From contig OZ037768.1 in NCBI GenBank assembly GCA_964035545.1, forward strand, positions 23,772,819 through 23,836,818: a stretch of 64,000 nt of DNA, written 5' to 3'. The notes beneath the pieces are model-generated. The model was not told where the DNA came from. It made no database searches and saw only the letters and a list, made by a program, of their open reading frames with translations. The stretch is from Bugula neritina. Lineage: Eukaryota > Bryozoa > Gymnolaemata > Cheilostomatida > Bugulidae. The translations under genes and the position numbers were made by a program. Positions 56,441 to 64,000 of the stretch are shown in pieces. How positions within the stretch are numbered: position 1 is the first letter of the stretch; the number at the start of each line of letters is the position of its first letter.

Positions 56441-58310
56441 CTATCCTTATATGACATCATAACACAAGTCATGTCTATAGGAAATTTCATCATCACGATC
56501 TACGGGTCTACTCCAATCTTTTGGTGTCAAGTCCACGTTTAATAGTCTATTAAGATTTGTATTTGGACCTAAAAAGTTGTGTCCGGGATAGTGAAACTCA
56601 ATTCCACCTTCCCCCTGCAGGTTTTTTTCTCCTTAACAAAAGTTCACTTTTTTCCTCCACATTTTCTACATTTGCCATATCCCATTGTATCACTTACAAT
56701 AAAACTGATTACAAACCAACCCTCATGGGTTTAGATTTTGCTTTTTACAGTCATAGTGTAAAGTTATATCTTTATATTATTTGTATTTGCATCTACTAAA
56801 TTTAACAATAAGACTGAAAGTACTGGGTAAATGTTTTACTTTTTATTGTAACATTTCACTAATAGTGTATTTTCATGAAGAAAACTTTTTGAAATAAGTT
56901 TTGCTATTCTCACATTCTTTGTTTTCCTATGGCTGTTTGACAAACACAGATACCCTTATCCCTTTAATTGTTCAACGGGACAGCTCTTCTAGTATCTCAT
57001 CTGAAGAAATACGCTTTTGAGGATTCATTTCTAGACACTTTATTACCGATTTTTTTCATTTTTTTCATTATGTTGGTTCCAACAAACTTTTTAAAATCTT
57101 CAACCCAGTTTGTGCTTTCCAGTTCTTCCAGTCTTATGAAGGCTGCAGTTTTTTTACTTTCGTTTACTCCATATGTAAATTTTGAAACGAAAAACATCTC
57201 AAACATGACAAATCCTAACGACCACATATCAAACTTCTCCGTAATATCGGGTTCTGGTGCGGAGTTATATGGGGGTGTGCCCGCTTTAATGGCTTAACTT
57301 TTCCCATCTGTTACTCTCCCACACAGGCCAAAATCTCCTAAAGCAACTTCTGGTTCATCTGGATTATTAGGATTCCCGTTTATCAGAATATTTCCAGGTT
57401 TCAAGTCACGGTGGACATAGCCTTTAGAGTGTATAAATGCGAGAGCTCTGCATATGCCAGTGAGAATTGATAAAATCTCATGGCGTGATGGCGGTCTTTT
57501 AGACTGTCAAAGTCTGTTGTAATACTATATTATAAAAAAGTAAAATGTCTAAAGTATAAATATGCATGTCACAAATTCTATTTTATAAACTATTATAATA
57601 TATTATATATCATACTCGTTTGTTATTTAGCCTACACTTATAATTAGTATGACACACAAGTCTATTGCAACCTATTATTGAGCAATGTGTGTTTACATAC
57701 TCAGTCACTCTTTGTTGTGCTAATGAATAATGCTTGTTCTACACATTCATGCATGCATAGTGTGGAATGTGATAGTATTTTCTAGACTTGTCAATTTAAT
57801 ATAAAAGCAGATGCTTTACTTGTAAATCCAGGTTCAACAATAAAGTTCTTATAAACCACATAGCTCAACAAAGGTACCTTTATATTACAACAGGACATCT
57901 TATCTCTAGTTCTGATATAGAAAGACATCTTGATATTAACTAGCCAGCTATTTATGGGTAATAAAAGACATGAAATGACATGCCCTTGGCAGTAGTCAGG
58001 CAGGGGTTCATTTGTGATGTAATTTCTTTATTATATTCGATATTGTATGAAGGGGAATTCCCATAATGAGTGAGAAAATCCCAAATAGAGTAATTGCACA
58101 ATCGCTCCACTCATTCATTGGCTATGATCATTGAAGCGCAACGTGATAGTCGCATTCCATGCATGAAATAATAAATGTAAGCACTAGTCGAATCAGTGTC
58201 TCTATGCATTTAGCTCAGGCTCTCTAAGTTTGTAAAATATAAATCTTGTTTTGGTTGCTCTGCCAATACAACATATGAGTACTAAAATAATATGATGCTT
58301 CTGATATTAT
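56429..58310. repeat. Older, deleted duplication unit C
   Basis: More diverged copy: a PLA2-like fragment with frame breaks (56,440-56,690, minus), a decayed kinase C-lobe, then a jump at about 58,040 that deletes nearly the whole N-lobe exon. Homology to units A and B resumes (GCATTCCATGCATGAAATAA) and ends near 58,310, before the position where gag begins in the other units. Confidence 0.8.
56980..57510 (-). pseudogene. Kinase pseudogene (array copy C)
   Basis: The minus strand keeps HRDLKPGN-region and DFG-region sequence around 57,300-57,430 and MWSLGFVMFEMFFVSKFTYG at 57,170-57,227. An insertion near 57,290 (AGTTAAGCCATTAAAG) breaks the frame and introduces stops, and the C-terminal helix is degraded. 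The N-lobe exon is missing. Not functional. Confidence 0.85.
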
Positions 58311-58458
58311 TGTATTCACAGAAATTTTAAAAATGCAGTAATAACTTTCATTAAATATTTATGATACTGTATGTATGACATAACGTGGTTCATTGTTTAC
58401 AATATTTATTTGCCAGTGTTTTGATTGTCTTTAAACATAAAACTACAACTTTCACGAA

Positions 58459-61400
58459 ATGCTAGTTAAAACTAAGTTTGCTGTGAGTACTAAGAAAGTT
58501 AAGCAGTGTTCACAGGAAGTTCTTGTTAAAGTCTCAAATTTACAGAACAGATACGCAGGCTGGCCGTTTTATGCAGAGCTGAAAGAGCTTATTGTTGATA
58601 AGAAATGTGAAGACTTAGAGTTATCTTCTCGGTTCACGAAATTGTGTAAAAGTCTTCACCAATATGTCCTTGAGTGCAGAAGAAACAGTTTAAGTGAAGA
58701 AGAGAATGACGATGGTATTACAGCATCTTCTACTGAGTCAATGGTGATTGATTTTGTTATATAATATATTGTTTTATCTGTTTTATAACTTTATTTCATG
58801 ATGAATGATAATCTTACTATATATAGCATATTATAGCATATTATAATTTAGCATAGGAGAATATGATGTTATATAGGTGACAACTTTTAATTTAGTGTAA
58901 CAAAGATTCTGATAGGATATCCAAGATCGTTGCTACCATGATGCAGCGGTTTAGTAATCGAGCTAGTAAACAGGAAGTTGGTAAACTGGAATTTGGTAAA
59001 CTGGAAGTTAGTAAACAGGAAGTTGGTAAACAGGAAGTTGGTAAACAGGAAGTTGGTAAACAGGAAGTTGATAAACAGGAAGTTAATAAACAGGAAGTTG
59101 GTGAGCAGGAAGTTAATAAACAGAAAGGCGATTCAGACTGCAAGGTTAGCAGTTTTACAACATTCTAGGTGTAAATGCTTAAAGGATTGCTCTATCTTAG
59201 TTTATTACAATCACATTATAATTATGAACTATAATCTAATGTGTATGCAAACAATTGTGACTTTGCAAAGGGATAGATGCCTAGAAAACAGCTTTTCAAA
59301 ATTCCAATTTTGAGGGAGGTAAAATTTTCAGCCATGAAAAAGAATAGCCTAATACGTGACGTGTGAACGCCAGTAACTATGCTGCACGTGCTAACTATAA
59401 CGCTAGTATTCAAGGTTGCTGAGCGCAACATCAACCAATAACGCTCAAGCAGTTACAGTGCGCTATATAGGTCAGCTTTGGTGCGCCAGTAATATTGCAC
59501 AATCTGACCTAGTTTAGATCGATCGCAGGCATTCATCCTAAAGAATGCATGTTTTTGCAATGCTTTTTTCTATGCTTACAAGCAAAATATGGCCTAATGT
59601 TATCACATACATGTTATTTAACATGTCAAAAAACTATAGATTGAGATAATTCACATTTGCACTTCTATAAATATACAAATTACGAGCTGAAAGATCACAT
59701 CTCACAGTCATATTTCTATAGTTATTCATTTGTATAGTCACGTGACCAGCAGGAATGCTGGCGCTGTTACGTCACAGTTCCCAGCTCATTTCAAAATCAG
59801 CGTTTTGGCTGTTACCAATCTACACCCTCAACTTCAACTAACTTTTTCTACCTTTGGTCAAATGCTTTTTGTCAATGCATGCTTAGAAAAACACAATATT
59901 ATGTGTGTTTGACCTAAATGGCCATTTATTAGACAAGATAGAGCAATCCTTTAAACTTTTAAAATGCTGAAATATAAGTTATGAAAAAAATTGTATTCCC
60001 ATTTGAGCTAAACTGTAAATCTGTTACTGTCGGCCTATTTATTGCTGTCATTTCCTTTCTAAAATATATTATATAAGTTCAGTATTATTGAAAAATTTGT
60101 AAAGTTTTGCTTCTTGCTGTTCAGATTTTAACCCCCTAGTAGGAAACACAACTCCAATATTCTGTAATATACATATACTACGTAGTCAGCTTCAATCTAA
60201 AGAATTACTTTACTATAGGAATATAATATGATTGCAGTGTAAAGTATATATATGATCAGTATAACTTATTAAATATTGTGGCAGTTCACAGTTCTATCTA
60301 TATACTCCTCCCCCTTTGAGGTCAGAAGGCGGGGTCAACGGTTACATTTTATGCAAAAATAGCAAATGTTAGCAGTTAAAACAGTTTATAAGCAAAAAAG
60401 TGCTTTACAAATGTTTGCCATTATAATATTTACTAAAGTTAGATTTACTGTAATTTTAAAGACTGTCACTAGATTGATGAGGAGTTGTTGACCCGCCTAC
60501 TGAACTTTGACCTCACAAAAAAAGTGCCAACTGTCTCTTCTCAAAATCTGCAGAAAGATGATGTCACACTGATGTCTGTCAGCCAAACTCAAAGCTCTTA
60601 TAATCAGATGTGAGTAGCAATTTCTGTGATACTTAACTTGCATGGCTTCCTGTTCACAGTGTTTATCTTCATGTAGTTTTCAAAATAACAGGCTTGATTT
60701 AACAATTATAACCTCAGTTAATAAAATAGGAATATTTTAAAATTATATATCAACTATAAGATAACATTGCTATGAATACCATTCTATTATAAGAATAGTC
60801 TTAATACATACTTTGTATAGAAAAGTAGGTTTTCTTTTAGGTCATCAAATGAAAACTTTACCAAAAAAGTGATGTTTTATGCACTTGAAATAATATATAG
60901 ATTGTACAATTCAATACAAAAGTATGAATTCACAGTAGATGTATATTAGTGTAGGCACATGGCTAAATGTTTAGTTAATGGCATATGAATGCTTATAAAC
61001 CAGAGAGTGGTTAAAGTACTGGCATAGAGTTATGGAGCAGAGGCTTTGATGATGTCATAAGTATCATCCAATCAGAGATGCTCCTGTACCACTGAGCACG
61101 TGCAACCCCCTTGACAACCCTTACTACCAGATGTGAATGGCAACTTTGAACAACCAGGAGTAATAACTCTAATATACCGCAACAGGATTGCTTCTAGATC
61201 TTTTAATTTTATTTACAGCAGGGCAGCTGACCAATGTACCTCTGAAAATGGCAGTGACATGCACGTAGCCACTCTCACACCTCTACCTAGTGTTGCAATA
61301 GAAAACATCACTCATGACATCACAGTACGCCAAAGTAACATGAGATACTCCAACCGGTCTCGAATGTCACAGATATCACACCTGCCCGGCGTGTCACATT

Positions 61401-62769
61401 TGTCCAGCGTGTCACATCTGCCAAGTGTGTCACAACGTCCAAGTTATTCACTGGTGTCAGGTTCATCATATTCACCACATCAATACCTGTCAAAGGTGTC
61501 ACAAAACCTTCGAGATTCCCACTTGTCACACCTGTCACATAACACATCAGTTTCTTCAGATTTTCAACTAATGAGTATTGGACCCGCTGTATCACACAAC
61601 TTAATGGAAAGAGACAAAGTTTGGCCAATGCAAGTGTTTTTCAAAGCTTTTACTCATTTGCTGAAATTAGGTTTTCATTGTGGCTATAAAAAATTAACGT
61701 GCTTTTATTCTTTATAATTTGTATTGGCTAAGTTAGCATTTTGTGTGAGATTAATATTCCATCATCCAATAGCTCTTTGTAACACTGTCTGCAACATAAA
61801 ATGAATTTGTATTATAGCTGTGAAACTTGCATATCCAAAAGAAGAAAGATGTTAGGGATAAGGCAAGTGCCCTCATCAGCTGTCCGTTTGAGTTGGAGAA
61901 CTTGTGCTAAGCGAAGCTCCGTCACTGCTGAAGACTTGTTGGAGACGTTAAGAGCTAAGTCGTTTGAGGTAAGTACCATTATGAAGCTTTTAGTTTCTTT
62001 ATTAGTTTGTTCTTTGACTGTAAGTGTTTCAGGTATGTGTAGGTGTTCCCATGTGTGTGGAGATGCATGTTTCAAAGTGCTCCCAGGTGTGGGTAGGTGT
62101 TCTCATCTGTTTTCAGGTGTGAAAAGACAATATTTTTAAATTCTTTTATAAGGCAGGACATAAAACCTAAAAGTTGTGCTATATTTAGTCTAACAACAAG
62201 GTGTGTTGATAGTGTGATTCTCTCAGTTGTTTATTAAAAGTATGAATAATAAGCACTAATACAATATAACTTGTGTTTATTATTTATATTCTTTTTAATA
62301 TTATTAGTAGACGAATAATAAATATACAATTACTGTCTAACAGAAAGTTATGAACCCTCTATGTGGTAAACAATTCTATAACTTTTCTAATTGCAATGTA
62401 ATGGCTGGATTTTCTTTATAATGTAGTTTATAATTGTCACGAAGATAGTAGTGTCAGTGTATAGCATGAACATCTTATTCCTGAGAATATTCTGCAATGT
62501 GAGAACTGACAACTCCAAGATAGATTTGCTGTCTGTAGGTAAATGAAGTGCGAATTTTATCTGAATCACAGGCTATTGGGATTTTCTCAGACTACAGCTC
62601 AGCCAGCCGATTGGTTAATGCAAAGATTTTGAAAACAAGAGACGGAAAGAAAATAACTCCCACATTTTACCACAATACCTACGACAGGAATGTTAAAATA
62701 ATAAAATGTGGGTGTTTGACATCAAATACTAAATTAGGCAGGTTTGGCTTTACCATGGCACAAATATAA
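58459..62769 (+). CDS. Unrecognised multi-exon gene with Lys/Gln and Ser-rich repeats
   Basis: Likely exons: 58459-58743 (could also end as a 101-aa frame at 58764), about 58,929-59144, 60473-60609, 61219-61618, 61818-61968 and 62539-62769 (stop TAA). Phases agree between the second and fourth exons and between the last two; the joins of exons 1-2 and 4-5 are uncertain. I do not recognise the family. The N-terminal helical part reads [20 protein letters not shown]. Exon 2 contains about eight in-frame KQEVG pentads. Exon 4 has degenerate SHLxxVSHL repeats. The C-terminus is the most conserved-looking part: [19 protein letters not shown], then [20 protein letters not shown] and [20 protein letters not shown]. 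The last segment may be a small folded domain. No signal peptide or membrane helix. Confidence 0.6.
58968..59125 (+). repeat. Coding 15-bp repeat (KQEVG)
   Basis: About ten units of AAACAGGAAGTTGGT, a multiple of three, so the repeat can expand or shrink without breaking the frame. It lies in the presumed second exon of the unrecognised gene, unlike the other arrays of the window, whose unit lengths are mostly not multiples of three and which lie in introns. Confidence 0.85.
59183..59950. mobile_element. 768-bp MITE with TTAA target duplication
   Basis: The ends AGGATTGCTCTATCTT (59183-59198) and its exact reverse complement (59935-59950) are flanked on both sides by TTAA (59179-59182 and 59951-59954), the target site of piggyBac-type transposases. 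Imperfect inverted similarity continues inside, including GTGACGT...GCCAG and a CACGTG hexamer near each end (59385, 59739). There is no transposase frame, so it is non-autonomous. It sits in an intron of the unrecognised gene. Confidence 0.85.
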
Positions 62770-64000
62770 ATACATAGGATTGCTTGTATCATGCCACACA
62801 TATCTATCGGCTCTTTTATAACAATATAAACATATGTTTATTGCCATAAGATTTATAACATTGTATTATGATACAGGAATTATATTGAAATCAAGGAAAA
62901 ATATCAACAATAAAAAAGAAATAAAAAATCATAAATCTACTGCCCAATCATTGAACATAAAAATTACATATAAAATCACATAGAATGGAGTGAGAACATA
63001 CAAAGTAGATAGAAATAGTATATTCAGCACAGTCATTTCTATATTAAAAACACAGCAGCTACACTGAGATACTGTAAAATATCAGCTAGTGATACTTTGT
63101 AAAAGATGATATAGTGGAAGCATTTGAATTATGACTAATTTCTGCATATTTTAACACCAAAAGACTGGTTCATACACTACAACCATATATTGCAGCTGTG
63201 GCACACTGCATAGTATGTTGTATTATTGATCATAAGGCAGTAGGGTGGAGTATTTTAAAAGGATAAAGAAAAAAAATGATTGTATTATTGTGATTAGGTT
63301 TAACTGTAAAATGAAACAAGGACTTGCATAATAACTGGAGAAGTGAACCCGAGTTGTGTCCGCCAATATATTTGAAACATAACATGATTTGACTTATTTC
63401 AACTGACTTGATCTAATTGGCTCAAAGATAGTGTTACTCAATAGGTTTTCGACTGGACTGAAAAGTTTTCTAGTTTCAAAACAGAAAAGTGATTAATTTC
63501 AAAGTATAAAAACAAAATTACTCATGAGCAAAGAACATAATTATAAGTAGTAATGTGACTGCATGCTTTTACCTGAAGCATGCTTTTACCTGAAGCATGC
63601 TTTTACCTGAAGCATGCTTTTACCTGAAGCATGCTTTTACCTGAAGCATGCTTTTACCTGAAGCATGCTTGTTGAGAAACGACAGGGTATGACATAATAG
63701 TCAATGCTCTAATAATGCTATTCCACAAACATAACCCGTGTTAAATTCCTACACAAAATAGACCTACAAACCGCAGACCACCCAAAATAGAAATTTTAAA
63801 TTAATTAAACATTAAAGGCCTAAACTTAGAATTTGAAGAAGAAACAATTACAATTTCAGCAGAAAAGATAAAATACTCATTATATAATTAATAATAGAGT
63901 TGTCTTCTCGGAGAATATTCTAAATCAATGACATCTGCTGACAAGAGCATGTTATAGAAAGGTGACAAAGATTAGAGTTCATCACCAGGTCGCTGACTGT
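62770..64000. other. 3' flank of the unrecognised gene; no further gene
   Basis: AATAAA occurs near 62,911, about 140 nt after the stop. The rest is AT-rich without supported exons, except for the 17-bp array at 63561-63670. Confidence 0.5.
63561..63670. repeat. 17-bp tandem repeat (GCATGCTTTTACCTGAA)
   Basis: Six full units and a partial one, nearly identical to each other. The GCATGC palindrome recurs every 17 bp. On the minus strand each unit reads TTCAGGTAAAAGCATGC, which carries an acceptor-like TTCAG directly followed by a donor-like GTAAAA. Confidence 0.95.

Noticed and set aside
45576-58310. A complete Maverick/Polinton with DNA polymerase, ATPase and capsid genes
   Set aside because: Only integrase, PLA2-like and small-protein remnants are legible; no polymerase B, FtsK-type ATPase, capsid or terminal inverted repeats were seen.

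Overview
The window is nuclear DNA of an animal, most likely an aquatic invertebrate. It is AT-rich. Genes are split by GT-AG introns (one 11-nt donor-to-acceptor frame check after another closes cleanly), use the standard code, and match animal housekeeping families at near full length. I cannot fix the phylum from the sequence. A very close gene pair with an 11-nt spacer would fit a lineage with operons or spliced-leader trans-splicing, but that is inference.

Layout. 1493-12596 (-) is an 11-exon SEC14-like lipid-transfer protein. 16773-19489 (-) is EMC10. 21553-27135 (+) is ABCF2. 27717-30776 (-) is the p23 co-chaperone (PTGES3). 32832-34970 (+) is BOLA1. 35376-36912 (-) is an unrecognised coiled-coil gene. 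38047-41225 (-) is RMC1. 43091-43477 (+) is TMEM234, followed after 11 nt by TMEM199 (43489-45343, +). From about 45.4 to 58.3 kb there is an accessory region: debris of Maverick/Polinton-type (adintovirus-like) elements, a truncated retrotransposon gag, and a tandem array of an intron-containing protein kinase gene with two intact copies and broken ones. 58459-62769 (+) is an unrecognised multi-exon gene carrying a 768-bp TTAA-flanked MITE in an intron.

The housekeeping genes do not form one pathway. They cover ER membrane insertion (EMC10), ribosome/ABC-F function (ABCF2), Hsp90 co-chaperoning (p23), mitochondrial Fe-S maturation (BOLA1), endolysosomal Rab7 activation (RMC1) and V-ATPase assembly (TMEM199).

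The strongest unusual themes are: (1) minisatellites that start exactly at, contain, or fill introns between splice sites (EMC10 intron 5, ABCF2 introns 3, 5 and 7, RMC1 intron 3); (2) a shared cryptically simple sequence vocabulary in all three divergent promoter spacers; (3) the tandem kinase array interleaved with Polinton and gag fragments, including an in-frame zinc-finger/kinase/Polinton chimera; (4) the candidate dicistronic TMEM234-TMEM199 pair; (5) very compact or overlapping 3' ends. All exon coordinates were read by eye from splice signals, reading frame and remembered family alignments; no search was run.
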